Assembly (NCBI GenBank): GCA_011634665.1
Contig: WAEK01000008.1
Span: 1,791,501-1,855,500 of the forward strand
Direction: 5' to 3'
DNA from: Mortierella sp. BCC40632
Lineage: Eukaryota > Mortierellomycota > Mortierellomycetes > Mortierellales > Mortierellaceae
Length of the DNA stretch: 64,000 bases
Positions within the stretch are counted from its first letter, which is position 1. Every line of letters starts with the position of its first letter. The position numbers and the translations under genes were made by a program. Shown here piece by piece: positions 8,661 through 24,981 of the stretch. The notes below the pieces were generated by a model. It saw only the letters and a list, made by a program, of their open reading frames with translations. It made no database searches and was not told the origin of the DNA.

Positions 8661-11600
8661 ATGAAGTCTTTCCGCCCACAAGGTAACTGCCGCTCTCTAG
8701 AATCAAAAATCGACAACAGCTGCTTGGATTCAAAGGCTCACAGCATGGATGGATGCAGTGTGGAAACCCTGAGGACCGATTTTGCCTCATCCACTTGAGC
8801 AGGATGGACATTTCCCATTAAAGGATTCAGGCACCATCGCTCCACCAAGTGTGGTAAAGCACCTTGTGTGCCCTTTGTAGAATGACCCAATGCTTAGTTC
8901 ATACCAGGACGTGAACTAAACTCGTTCTGGAGGAGCTCCAGCAGGTCCAATGAGTAGTCCGCCAAAAGTGCTGCGATCTCACTCACACATAATACACGCG
9001 TGATTCAGGATCTCAGCAATGATCAGTCCGATGACTACAAACACTCGTGCTTCTGTCTCTCATTCACACGCAACACACATAGCTCTCGAAACTAAACCTG
9101 CTGTTTTATCGCCTCCGCTCCCCCGGTCGGTGTCGGCCTATTTCCTATTCTAGGACGTGGAAAGTCGAGTATCGCCAAGGTATCTGCACCGCTCCCAGTC
9201 AACCTACCGAGTCGAAGACAGGAGAAGGCTGGTCATGACATTTCACTCGTTTCATCGGGATCCAGCTGGGCCTCGCCTTCGCTCGTCTCTGCAGCTGTCG
9301 TAGGCTCCTCTGCTTCCGCAACTTCTTCGCCCTCCACGGATGGCACAAGCCCAATATTATCCTCGTCAGGTGTCGTGGCGACACATGCAGGGGGCGCCAC
9401 AGCAACCAACAATAACAACGGCACCTCGCACAATCACTCGAGTGATTCTCCACAACTAGACTCTCTTGGTTCTTCGCCCTATCAAAAGTCTGCGCCCAGA
9501 GTCTGGGGAATCGTTGCGCCCTCCTCTGACCAAAACCTGGAAGAATTTCCAACAGCTGCCGAGGCTGCCAAAAAACTGCACGAGCATCATCATCCACATG
9601 GTAATAAGCCATACAGGCTGAGAGAGAGAAAAGAAAAAAGAATAATAACCTGGGACCCTAGCCCGCCTTTTTGCCATAGTCTCTCTGGAATGTGGAGACG
9701 AACTGCAAGGACCGTGCACTCGTCATGCTCAAGCTTGCCGTTTCTCTTTGCTAACCACTTATCCCATGCTATCCCCTTCTCTCGTACGGCATTGGTCGAC
9801 TAGATGGCCATCACACAAATGGACAATCAGGTGGGGTTTCCACGAATGCCAAGCGATCCAATGTAAGGGCTATCAGTGATTCAACAAACAAACTGCAAAT
9901 GATCTCCATCATACTCTCTCTACACTGCGAAGCGATTCGGCGAACAAGAGATCCTCAGCTGAATTCTACTATTTGTCCCGCTAGGTGGCTGGTTCTACTT
10001 CGGGTGAGGCTATGGCCAAAACTGTATCAGCACTCTCTTCAGACAACAAATGGGATGAAGTAAGGAAAAAAAAAATGTTTGGTTCGAAATGTCCAGGCGA
10101 CGCCTTTACCATGTCCGAGAATGACTTTTGAGCAAGTAGCTTATGTTAGGTATAACCTTAACTTTGCTTAGGTGGATGATGAGGGCGTTGACTTTTTGAA
10201 CGCAGATAAAATCGAGTTCGCCGATGGCTCTGTCATAGTAGCAGCTGCGGTTGCGCAATCAGGGCCAGTAGAGCACAAACCCGAAAGGGAAAATCCTTGG
10301 AAGCAACTCAACACCGACCACCAGGAAGAACGCGTTGTCGACCGGGGAGAAGTAGACTTTAACCGTGCATGGCCAAGCCGTGGCTCTCCAAGCACTGCTC
10401 CAGGACCACCCTCCCGTCACCCACTCTCATCCGAGCCTCCATCCCGATACCCACCACAAGAGAGAGCACATCACTCACTCTGGCAAGAAGCTTCTTCACA
10501 CCGTGAGAGTGACCGCAGGCCAAGTGTAGAAAGAGGTCAGCAAGGTTACTATTCAGGAAATAGGCGAGAGTCCTTTAGTAGCAAAGAGCATTACCCAGGA
10601 TCATCGCGTCGCGACTCTCTCGGAACCAAAGACCCGTATTCAGGACCCAGGAGAGATTTTTCAGGACCTCGAGACTCTCACTATGACAGGAGAGATTCTT
10701 TTGAGTACCGTGATCGCAACTATAGCCGACCGAGGAATTACAGTCGGGATCGGGAGTTTGGTCGTGAGGGCGACTTTAATTCTGATAGGCGGCCAAGCCA
10801 CGACCGCCCTCCTTATTCGTCTGACCGATATCCCGATAGACAGCAGCGAGATTTCCAGCTGTTGACTCGCCAAAAGGATTCGCTTTCGGATCATCAAGGC
10901 CCACACGATTCTCCTGGTCCACTCACCCACTCGACAGGCGCACACTATTCGCCAGGGGATGGGCGTCCACCGAGTGATGCAGGACATGAGCCAGGTCATT
11001 CAAGACAGCTAGAGCATAGAGGACCAGATCTTTCACAGTTTGCCCCACCAGGTGCCGTAGAATTTGATCGGCCAGAGCATGTCACACAAGAACAACGTGG
11101 GGCTATGAGGCATGGAGCTGAGGAAGCGAGGAAAAGACGCGAGGAAGAAGAGAGGAGGTTTGAAGAGGCTAGAGCTAGAGCACGAGCCCGCGCGGATGCA
11201 TTGGCGAAACAAGCAGAAGAAGAAAAACTCGCAAAGGCAAAGGCTGAAGAGGCTGCCAAAGCCGAGCAACTCGCAAAGGAAAATGCAGACAAGGCAAACA
11301 AGGAGAAGGAGCTCCAAGCTGTTGAGACTACCCAATCAGCTAGTACAGAAGCAAAGTCAGGAGATGCTGAAAAGAAAGATGTTAATTCCGGGTGGGGCGA
11401 GCTTCCTGACAAAGCTACACAGGATACCAAGGAATCTGGAAGGCAAAAGGGCGATGAAGAGTCGTGGAAATCGCATGCTAGCTCAGGTTCTGCATCGGCC
11501 AGCGCTGCACCTGGTGTAGGGCCATGGCGCCGGACTGGAGCATGGGCCACGAACAGACAGCCAGGCGCAGCAGGCGCAGCAGGCGCACCAGAGTCCTCTG

Positions 11601-14394
11601 TCAACAAGGATGACAAGCCATCAGAAAATCCCAAGCCAGTCACTCAGGAATCGTTTTCTGATGTCGTACAACGGAACCAGGGGTTGCAGGGCGCCACAGG
11701 TCCGTCGACTGCAGATGCTGAGGCAGCCACCAAGAAGCAGACAGGCAGCCTGGAGGTCAACACAGCTACTTCTGAACACAATGGAGAAAAGACCTCTCAA
11801 ACGACCATTCCTGGATCAGACATTTCGTCAAAGTCACCATCGCCCGTCTCTGAGAAGGCTGGGCAAAGGACACGGAATGCTAAGAATGCTCGTGCCGAAA
11901 AGAAGGAGCAACCTAGTCCCTCACCCTCACCTACACCCTGGAAGCGCGACGACTCTAAAGCAAACACTGCAACACCATCAGAAACTCAAGAGAAAGGATC
12001 GACGGCCAAACCACCTCGAACTGATAAAGCGGAAGCACCACTGCTTGCGAACGGTCAGTCCAAGGAGGTAGATACGAAGCAGGATGACAACTCTGTGACG
12101 CAGTCATCTGTCGAACCATCCAAGGCAGCAACACCTGTTCCAGAAACACCAGTCTCAGTCACCCCTGTGCCAACATCACCTGCTCCAGTAACGTCTGATC
12201 TACCAACGCTCGCTTCTGCTACCCCAGCAACAGCGAGTACAACAACTTCGCCTTCAAAGGTAGTAAAAAAGCTTCAGCAACCTAAGCCCTCAGTACCTGA
12301 GTTTGACCCTGAGCATTACCCAGCAAATCAAGTTGTAGAGCGAAAATCGGTCAAGATTTCAGACATTGGAAAGATCCATAATCGACTTTCATTGCAGGCA
12401 GCTGGCGATGTTAGAGTTCAGCAAGCTTATAAGGAAGAAGCTACCGCTTTGAAGACACGCGCTTCTAAGGCTGGAAAGACCAGCTCGACTAGTAGCAAGA
12501 GGAGTTCTCTTACACATTCGACTGCTACAACCTCATTCCCCAGTAGTGTTGAGCAGGCGGCTCGGAACCGTGGTAGCATGAGCTTCATGGTTGATAGTGA
12601 GATTGATAACCAACCCGAGCATGTATGTTTAGAGACATATCACATCATTACATGTAGTTGATTTATTTAACACAGGGGCTGTTGAGCAGTCGAACTAATT
12701 AATTTCATTGTTATTCTACTCTTTAATAGCCTGCTGTACCCGAAGTTCAGGCCTCTCAAACTGTCACTCCATCTTGGACGGACAATCCAACAACGTTACC
12801 TCATTTGGACCCGACATCTGATGAGCAAGATCCGAGTGTTCGTGATGCGAAGAAAGCCTGGGATACCACTGTTACGAACGAGCGAGCTACAGATGACAGT
12901 GAATCTCAAGTGAATATGTCTTCTATTGACCATGGGGTTCATTCATACGGTCAAGGGGAGAGTTTGCCTGTAACTATGCCTGCCCAGTCTGTAGCAATGG
13001 GTCAGGGGATGTACGTTGTTAGCCCATCGACTGCTGGAGCCGTCAATCCTCTTCCTCAGCCAATGTGGAATGGTGGTCCTGAATCCAATCAGCCAGGCTC
13101 AGTTGCGCCACCAGGGAGTGTTGTAATGGCAACGCCCGGCGGAGGAGCTGGTCATCCGGTACAGCCATACCAAGTGGTCATGCCATACTATCACCAAGGC
13201 TTTCCTGTGAATAATCCTCAGTACTTTTACATGTATCCTCGAGGTCCCATGGCACAGTTGGCACCTTTCCCAGCTGCAGGTGTAATGCCTCACCAAGCAA
13301 GAATGTCAGCGGATGCAGCACTGAACATGCCACGTCGAGACACACTCTCAGGAGCTGGGACCAGTGGTAGTGGGATCTCTGTTGGACCTTCGTCTGATGG
13401 ACTTAACTCTACCATGCCTCATCCCGGTGGTCTTGGTAGCATTGGAAACAATGGAGGTAGCAATGCCTTGACAGATCCAAGCAAAGAAGATTCTATCTTG
13501 GGCTCCCATCATTGGCTACCGCGGTTTTCCGCAGCAGGGGATGCACCAGTCCAACAGCAGCAACTACAGGTCTCAGGCTCGTTCCTCGCGCCAGGTCCAC
13601 AAGCGAACTTGATGGCGGCAGCAAACATCAATCGGCCACCGCAGAGTAGGCCCTATCCTCATCACCATGCTCACCATGCGCACCCACACCACGCACAACG
13701 TCCATTCCATCCTCATCAACACCAGCATGGGATGGATGGCTTATCAGCAGCGGTTGCATCGCCACCCCCGTTCCAAGAAGGAGCAGATTCGCCTACACTG
13801 GATGCTTGGGGCAATGGAGTATCTGCCAATAATCGAGCATCGCCCATCATTGTAGCGGCAACTACTGCGGCAAACACATGGGGAGGTAGAGGAGGCAGTG
13901 CGAATGTAGGCAATGTCACAGGGTCCATGACGACAGGCAACAACGTGAAACCTGGAATGGAGGCCGCGTCATCGTCTCCCCGAGGTGGAATGTTTGGACC
14001 TTATCCAAACCATGGTCAGCCAGGGTTCGGGCCGCAGCATCACCACCACCCAGGAGGGGGAGGGGGAGCGAGTCATCGCGGAGCTCGAGGGGGATTCCAT
14101 GGGAATGGCCCAACTAATGCTAATAGCAACGGTGGATATCATCATCGAGAGATAAGGGCCCATCATGGACGGGGTGGACATGGTGGCTCGCAATTTTATC
14201 CACATCAACAGCAGCAGCAACAGCATCCGCACCATTTCAATAATGGTGGTAATAGCCGCGGAGGAAATGGTGGAGGAAGCGAAGGGGCTGAAGGGAAAAG
14301 TCTTGCCACGAACGCTTTTTCGCCGTTTACAACCCGCACAGCATCAAATTCAGTCAAAGGTTCCGCGGCAGCGGCAAATGAACCTTCAGCGTAA
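8661..14394 (+). CDS. PRRC2/BAT2-like low-complexity protein
   Basis: Six exons by GT-AG and phase: 8661-8682, 9154-9600, 9804-9862, 9985-10059, 10172-12622 and 12730-14394, giving 1572 residues. The N-terminus (GRGKSSIAKVSAPLPVNLPS about residues 8-27, later WGIVAPSSDQ and NLEEFPTAAEAAKK) resembles the BAT2_N region of animal PRRC2 proteins (known pattern: GKV, then P-ANLPS, then EEFPTL). Then come an acidic WDEVDDEGVDF segment, R/S/D/P-rich repeats, an E/K/R/A-rich coiled coil at about 515-590, Ser/Thr/Pro-rich linkers and a C-terminal Gly/His/Asn/Gln-rich tail. PRRC2 proteins associate with RNA, translation initiation and stress granules; a similar cytoplasmic role here is inference. The short first exon (22 nt) and exon 3 (59 nt) rest on splice phase alone. 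Confidence 0.75.
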
Positions 14395-14439
14395 GAGGGA
14401 AAAAAAAAAAAAGTGAAATTGCGTGTTTAAAAAAAAAGT

Positions 14440-14459
14440 AAATAAATAAATAAATAAAA
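14440..14459 (+). terminator. AATAAA-type polyadenylation signals
   Basis: A run of taaataaataaataaataa 45-65 bp after the stop codon of the PRRC2-like gene supplies several overlapping AATAAA signals. Confidence 0.5.
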
Positions 14460-14984
14460 AAGCTTCTACCAACGTCGCATGGTATGTAGACCGGCTAAGC
14501 AAAATCAAGAGGAAATAAGAAAGAAAATGGCTTGGTGGTTCATTTCTAGCTTTGGTAACGAGGATTTTCAGTTGAACAGAAGCTGAGTTTCGTTCATTTC
14601 TGGAAGAGTCTGCAAGGTTCGGTCATTAGTCCTCAAAGAAGGCTATCCAGGATAGTGGTTGAATTCGTCACTATAAATCATCGGTGTATTTAGAGAAGGG
14701 AGGGAGGAAGAGTGTACTCACTCTCCATCCTCTCCTCCTCCTCCTCCTCTTCTTCTTCTTCATCATCATCTTCTTCTCAACCCAAAAGAATCAAACCACC
14801 CCGCTTCTCCTTGAGGATAGTCCTCCCGTAGGTCCTTGGCGTTGAATAGACCGAATACAATTAGGCTGGAGTAAGAGAGTAAGAGAGCACTTTTTCTCTA
14901 ATACTTCTTTCTTGCGCAGAGCTTGGCTCCATGAGTTATACCTTTCTTTCTCTCTCCCTTCAATGAATAGTTTGACCTGTGTCA
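14460..14984. other. Intergenic, promoter side of the F-box gene
   Basis: It contains a triplet-rich pyrimidine tract at about 14733-14778 (tcc, ttc and atc units). A two-codon upstream ORF (atgaatag) sits 22 bp before the F-box start. No gene seen. Confidence 0.4.
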
Positions 14985-17947
14985 ATGCATTCTCCAAATC
15001 AAACCGTCGAACAATACGACACAGCATCCTCATCATCTTCAATCCAGAGGCCAACCCATTGTCATCGTACCAATGACCAATATCCCATTGGAACCGAAAC
15101 CCCCGCCCTGCATTCTCAACATGGGCAACCACCTGTGAAGAGATCCTTGATCTCGCTGCCAACAGAGATTCTCAAGCTGATCTCTACGCAGATTCAAGAT
15201 CCCTGGGACAAATTTAATTTCACCCAAACATGCAAACCATTGAACAAACTCCTGGGCAGGGGAGATTGGTTTGACAGTTACCGACGTCAGGGTCCTCACT
15301 GGTCAGTTTTCTCTTCACCTCGGGACCTTGCAACAGTCAACGCTTGGCGCAAGGCTGTTTTGCGTATTGCAGACCTTCAGACTCGACTCGGTCTTCCTGT
15401 CCAAAGGGTTAGAGAGATCACACCAGCTGTCCAGACGCATGACCAGGCTATCAATAACACCATTCATCACCACACTGCTTTGGAACAGAATGCAGCCACT
15501 GTCTCAACCCTTTGCGTTCCTATTGAGGAGGCAATCCGATATCCTTCAGACCCGGCAACACGTCAGGGAAGGTGGAAGCGTGTGGGTTCCCCCGTTTACC
15601 ACTCTTGTTCCACATTCAAAACCACCATCGCAGCGTCCATTGTCGTTAGACAGCCACCAGGAAAGTCTGATGAAGCAGACAGAGCCGTGGGAGCCGGAGG
15701 AGCAGCAGAAATAGCCCAAGGGGAAGAAGGGGCAAGTGGAGCAGGAAGGGGAGCAGCTCTTCAACAGCAGATCCAGCTTTATCTGTTGCCAGATCTCACA
15801 AACCCAATAGCCATCATCGAGAGTAGTATGTGGACAGGACCGGATCCTTCAACAGGAGCACCGTGGTATGGCTCATTTGAAGAAAGAGAACTTCAGGTTA
15901 TCCACATTGTGGAAGTCCAGCACTTTCCATTATCAACTCGGAAACGTACCGTATGCAAGAAATTCCAAAATCAAGGGATAGAAGGGGATGAGGAGGTGGA
16001 AGAAGTATCTGAGATTGAAGAGACACGAATCCTTCTTGTCCTTGCTTTCGGAGACGATGCGGGTCCTCTGGGCATAGAAGATAACGAAATGATGATTCTC
16101 GATGTTTGGTCGCTTATCCAAGCTATTGAGGTCTGGGTGCCCGCCTCGCTTTTTCAACCAAATTGTGCCCAAAGAACTCGGGATGCCCAGTCCGCGGCTG
16201 CATTAACAAAAGGTAAAGCGCTTTGGCAGATCGCCATTTTTTTTTCCCCGTTTGTTTTGTTTTGTTTTGTTTTGATATTGCCACTTATGAGCTATCGCAG
16301 TTGTTAACCTTTTTTTTTTCTTAATTGGTAGTGGCCACCTTGGGTCGCGTTGACCGGATCATTACGAGCCCTCCTGAACAAACGCTGTGTGGTAGGATCG
16401 CTAAGCTCTATAATGCTCCAAGGCCAATTGAAACTGTGCCATTATCGGAATTGAGCCCCTGTTCGAGCATAGCCCAAAAAGACCTTTCAAAGAAGTCCGA
16501 GGTGGTAGATTGCCTTGCGATTTTTGGTATCCAAAAGTCGGATGCTTCGCCCGCAATTGTGATCAAGAAGATTCTCTTTGAACCTATTTCAGAACGCACG
16601 TACTCAAAGAGGCCTATCAGTCGAGGTGTGAGCTGTATGACACTGTTTCCTTACAACAGCGGGTTCGAAAGACTGATGGTCCTCTTTAACAAGTTTGGTC
16701 GAGGGATGATCTGGGATTGGATAAACGATCGTCAAGTTGGCCAGCTTCGGATGCCTTCTGATAAAGACCTGAGTAATAGCGCCAACCCTCCAGGAGTGCT
16801 CGTTGTCTCGCAAGACCTCTACTATTGGGGAGTTCAAGTGAACTGGGCTGTGGAGATGCCCGAGAAATTACCCTTGGAACCCGGCTCTATTCAACGTCGA
16901 GCCTTCCGGATCGTTACCCTGGCCGATGGAATATCGAATGAATGGGAGTCTTCATGGTGGCACGTTGATGAAGACATGTTGGGAGGTCCCCCAATGGAGG
17001 ATCTAGTGGTTCCTCCATTTTCCCGTCCTCTTTTGAGGGCTGCCCGACCTCAACCCCAAGGGGCACCCCAGTCCACTTTGCCCTCGGCAGAGACCACTCC
17101 GCATGAAACAGCCCAAAGACCGAACCAGAACTCCACTTCTTTGTCTTTGGTAACATCGACATCCAGTCAACAACAAGAGCCTTCCTCTACATCCTCGTCT
17201 TCATCATCCCAGTCCTCACGCTCACCACAGGCAACGCCCCCCATCTTCTATGCTACAGCCAAACGATATGAAGATGAGACCCTTGGGTATCCGTATTCAC
17301 CAGAAGTGCGAGCTCAGTACAGGACAATGCGACAGAAAGCAAAGCAGCAATCTCTCGACCCTTCCAATCTATCTTTACCATCACTAGAAAGAGTAGAGCC
17401 AGACCAAGCCCATACTCAAGCACAGGCTCAAGCACAGGCTCAGGCTCAAGGAGAGGGGCAGACATTAACGACAAGGAATGTGGGAGCACCGGAGCCGATA
17501 CTTTTTATTGCATTTGTCATCTGGAATCGCTTCCGAATTGGGCTTTCGAATAAGATGGGATTGAGTATTGTGGACATGGATACGACTGGACGAGAGATAC
17601 TCCAAGGACCAAGGGAAGGAGGCGAGAACAGACATGAGGGATCCTCTCAAGGGAACCCAACGGCAACAACAACGACAGCAACAACGACAGCAACAACAAC
17701 AACAACAACAGCAACAACAACAGCAACAGCAACGACCGGGACTCCACCAACCGAAGTTCAACCGACGGAAATGATTCAAAGGGGAACGGTTCGGTCAGTG
17801 GACCATCAATGGATTACCTACTTGGATAGTTCGGAGGAAGACGGGCCGTTAGTGGATATGGCTACGATCGGAGACAGTCTTGTGGTCACTAGACGTTATG
17901 CGCATTTGGTTTGGAAGATGCATGGTCAAAGGTCAAAATTATTTTGA
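14985..17947 (+). CDS. F-box domain protein
   Basis: Exon 1 is 14985-16212 and exon 2 is 16332-17947, joined in phase 1 (LTK then VATLGRV) across a 119-bp intron with a branch-like ttgttaacc and a T-rich acceptor. The product is about 947 residues. An F-box-like segment lies at about residues 50-90 (SLPTEILKLISTQIQD, then FNFTQTCKPLNKLLG). No WD or LRR repeats are seen after it; the rest is a long family-specific region with a Ser/Gln-rich linker, an AQAQ run and a poly-Thr tract. The F-box would recruit the protein to a Skp1-cullin ubiquitin ligase, with substrate unknown. An ATG at 14985 is chosen; a GTG lies two codons earlier. A scrambled pseudogene copy at 948-1185 shows the family has duplicated. 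Confidence 0.8.
17664..17740. repeat. Coding triplet repeat (poly-Thr)
   Basis: Imperfect aca/acg/gca triplets inside exon 2 of the F-box gene, read as a Thr-rich tract with a few Ala; the opposite frame would read poly-Gln. Length variation would stay in frame. Confidence 0.85.
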
Positions 17948-17954
17948 GAGAGTT

Positions 17955-17960
17955 AATAAA
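17955..17960 (+). terminator. AATAAA signal of the F-box gene
   Basis: AATAAA 8 bp after the stop codon, with a second overlapping ataaa copy after it. Confidence 0.45.
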
Positions 17961-18015
17961 ATAAACCAAGAGACTTGCTGTTGTAGTACATGTACGTGCT
18001 GGGCAGCATGTGGTC

Positions 18016-18041
18016 TGCATCTGGGGGACCCCCGAGATGCA
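18016..18041. other. Hairpin followed by A-rich run
   Basis: The arms tgcatct (18016-18022) and agatgca (18035-18041) are perfect complements, and the G5 and C5 runs between them extend the stem. An A-rich tract follows. It lies about 70 bp after the F-box stop codon, so it may be in or just past the 3' UTR. Confidence 0.5.
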
Positions 18042-21406
<3,365 letters not shown>

Positions 21407-24400
21407 ATGTCCACAGTCAATACGCCGCCCGCTGCGAATGCGGCCACGGCGGCATCATCATCTTCATCTTCTTCATCTCCAATAGCATCTTCTTCATCTT
21501 CAGCACCAGTAGCATCTTCATCAACACAGGCACCAGCACCTGCGCCTTTTCCTCCACCTCCATCATCTTCGCCCATCACTCAGGTTGAGGAATCTCCCAT
21601 CACCCAAGTCTCGCCTTCTGCCGCAACTCCATCTTATTATAACGCGTCGCCGTCTGCCTTTCCGTCCAAGCTCGTCCTCGACCTCCGTGGGACTCGATTC
21701 GAGATCGACCGTGAGACGCTCGTTGGCCTGCCCGAGTCGATCCTTGTTGTCATGTTCCCTAATGGCCTGATCCTCCGGCCACCACCTCCTCCTCCTTCCT
21801 CCGTCCCGCAACAGCAGCACTTCCAACGACAAGGTGCTGCAGGGGCGGGGACGGGATCACCATCGCACGGACTACTCCGGAGAAGTGGGGTAGCAGGTCA
21901 CCCTTCAGACAGTTCGTATGGAACAGATTATAGCGAGTACACCGACTACAGCTATGACGAGGATGATGATGATCTTTACGAAAAGGACGACGACGAGGAT
22001 GACGATGAAGAAGATGAAGAGGATGAAGAAGACGAGGACGAGGAATGCGAGGGTGACGATGCTGGCAGAGGGGTCGGGAATACCCAGAATAGGGATCAAG
22101 CGAGCAGCTCGCAAAATATCACTCCAGGAGTGTTGCCAGGAACGGGCGCGACCCATCCGGGACAGATTGCAGCCCAGACCCAGACCCAAACCACGCCTAG
22201 AAGTTCCATGCCCGATCCATCCTCCAAGACGGGATCCGAGGCCGAAAACCATAGCGGAACACCAGCCGATGAAGACGGCAACGACGACGACGACGAGGAG
22301 GAGGAGGAGGAGGAGGATGAGATCGAGGAGGAAGCCGAGGAAGAACAAGTAATCTTTGTTGACTTTGACCCCACCTGTTTGAACTACATCCTTGACTTTT
22401 ATCGCCAGGCACAACGAGTGGGCGAGGAGACCCGGCGGCAGAGGCAGGAGCAGTTTCTACAGCAGCAACAACGGCAATGGCAACTACAGCAGAAACAATT
22501 CCAGTTGCAACAGCAACAGTTGCTGCTTCAACAGCAAGAGGAGCAGCAACAGCAGCAGCTACAGGAACACCTAGAGCTGGAACAGCAGATAGAGCAACAG
22601 CTGGAAGCTGTCAAGGGTAACGATAAAAATCTTGATAGTGTGGATGTGAGCAATGACAGTAGCGCCAACGGCTCTGCTACAACTGTTACCGATGCATCCG
22701 ATGCTGATGCGGCCAATACAGATGCAGCAATCGCCCCTTCCTCCCCCTCTCCTGCCAATACTCTGGATGCATCATCACCTGCACAGCTCCTGCAACGCCA
22801 ACAACAGCTGCAGGAGCAACAGCTGCAGCGACAACAACAACGACTGCTATTGCGACAACAGCAGCAACAAGTGCAGGCACAGCAGCAGCAACTCCAACAA
22901 CAATCACATCAGCTCCAACTCCAGATGCAACAGTATCAGCAGTATCAGCAGTATCAGCCATCGGTCCCCTACGGAAATCCAATGCTGCAATCCAACCCCT
23001 TGTTGACCAAGCAGGCAATCATTGTCCTGCGCGAGGAACTCGATTACTTTGTGATCCCCATGTCGGGCTCGAAGCGACTCCCCACGGAGCTATCGGCCTC
23101 GGCCGTTGGCCCTTCTTCGACTACACCGACCACATTGGGCGAGCGTCCCCCATCTGTCTCCTCGACTGCTACAACGGCAGCTGCAACCGTAGCTGCAACG
23201 GCAAGACCCGCAGGATCAGAAAGGGCAGGTACATCCTCGTCGCTGGCCACGCGCAATGGAGATACCGAGCAGTCGCCACCTCCACAGCAACAACAAGGTA
23301 CTAACGACGCCATCCAGAGTAAACAGCCTGTCGATCTTGCTACAGTGACTTCCTCTTCCCAGTTGAACTCGAATGCTGCACCAGCTCCTAAGACAGTGAC
23401 GAGATCGGACTCTGTTATTGTGCTTGGAGACCCATCCTTGATAGCGACTCCTCCAGGAGTAGCTCCCAAGAGTACTGGTCCTGTTCATGGAGGTGCAACC
23501 CAAGAAAAGAATGCTGGAGAAACAAAGGAGCCAACTCAGACCACAGTAGCACCAGAGACAACTGCTGAACCCAAGAAACTATTGATTAAGACTGAATGTG
23601 GACAGTACCTACTCGAGGATCGCAAGATCTTTACAGCACTGCAACGGAATATTGACAAGGAACAAAACATGGCAGAACAACATTTGATGGATATGCTTTG
23701 TGTTTCGGGTTTCAAATACGATGGTGACTGGGGATATCGACGGTTAGAACCTAAGCGGACGACTGTAGTCAGTGTGGCGATGGTGATGCTCAAGACTTCG
23801 GCTTCTCCTCCTTCTCCTTCACCCAGTGTCTCCACTCCGGTCCCCACAGCACCAGCAGTAGCAACCGAAGCCCAAGTGCCAAGGCCAAATCAGGAGACAA
23901 CGACGGCTCAGACAGGTGAAGGGGAAAAGGGTGATGGCGGTGCAGCTGCCCCAACAAATACGACTTCTTCTTCTTCCACCACGCAGAACACCACCTTGGC
24001 ACCAGCGCCTTCAGAGCCGTCCTTAGTATCACCTCTATCAGAACAGACAGGGGCAGAGACTACTGCTTTACCTACAGTTGAAGGTGAATCCAGCCCTGCT
24101 ACGACCACAACGACGACCCCGACCGCAGAGTCTGAAGCAGAGGCAGCAGCGCAGGCCGAGGCGGATCGAATCCAGAGCAACAAGGTGCAAATGGCGATTG
24201 CGCAGAAATTACTTCTCTTCTGGCGTAAACCAGCGGTACGGTGTTTTTTTTTTTTTTTTTTTTCCTTGTATGAAATTCTTTCATCATGCGAGTTCTCGTT
24301 CTCCTCCAATCCCTCTCGAGGAAAGGGAAAAAATGAAAAGGAAGAAAAGAAAGGAAGGAAAAAAAAGTATATGAAAAGGAAAGACAGTAATAGGAGACGA

Positions 24401-24724
24401 GCTGGGGACCGGTTGAGTAAGCACCAGAAGAAACCATTTGGATGCGGACCAAAATAAGAGGCCCCCGTCTCTCATCCTCCCTAATCCTTGGACCCGATCA
24501 TGGCATTGTGGGGAGGTTTTTTTTTTTTTTTTTTTTTTTTTTCTTCCTTGCGCTAACTTTCTTCTTTCTTTGTTTCTTGTCTATCCTGCAACTCTTTGGG
24601 ACATTTTTTATAGAGAAAATGTTGGTGGGATGGGATCCAGATTGAGCTTGACCACGAAGGAACCAAGGTGCCTGTTCGGCTATGGGCCCGGAGGACATGG
24701 ACTCTAGAAGTGGTCCTTGTATAA
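21407..24724 (+). CDS. WHI2: Whi2-like BTB/POZ growth-regulation protein
   Basis: Exon 1 is 21407-24235 and exon 2 is 24614-24724, giving 979 residues. Conserved blocks in Whi2 order: LVLDLRGTRFEIDRETL (about residue 88), FVDFDPTCLNYILDFYRQAQ (about 314), IIVLREELDYFVIP, QYLLEDRKIFTALQRN (about 735), AEQHLMDMLCVSGF, and the tail LLLFWRKPA joined to RKCWWDG and RRTWTLEVVLV from exon 2. Reading on past 24235 would lose this conserved tail, which fixes the intron at 24236-24613. Yeast Whi2 works with Psr phosphatases in general stress response and dampens TORC1 under low amino acids. Acidic (D/E) runs and poly-Gln stretches are inserted between the conserved blocks, making it about twice yeast length. 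Confidence 0.9.
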
Positions 24725-24934
24725 AAAAGAAAGAAAAAAGAAAAAAGAAAAAAGAAAAAAGAAAAAATGCACCCACATGCAGACAATCAAAATTAGACAT
24801 TCCAACATTGGAGACAAAGGGAGGAGGAGGGGTAGGTAGGAACCAAAAAATAGGGCCTGAGCAAAAGTAGAGCGAGAGAGAAAGAAATAGAGAGAGAGAG
24901 AGAGAACCCAATTGGTAGGAGAAAAGTCATTCTC

Positions 24935-24981
<47 letters not shown>

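Noticed and set aside
10996..11643. 215-codon open frame on the - strand opposite the PRRC2-like exon 5
   Set aside because: It mirrors the codon-biased coding strand, has Ser/Ala/Leu-rich composition and no own features; it is a shadow.
24236..24457. Direct continuation of the Whi2-like frame past 24235
   Set aside because: It reads poly-Phe and Lys-rich sequence through T and A runs; the conserved Whi2 tail lies in the exon at 24614 instead.
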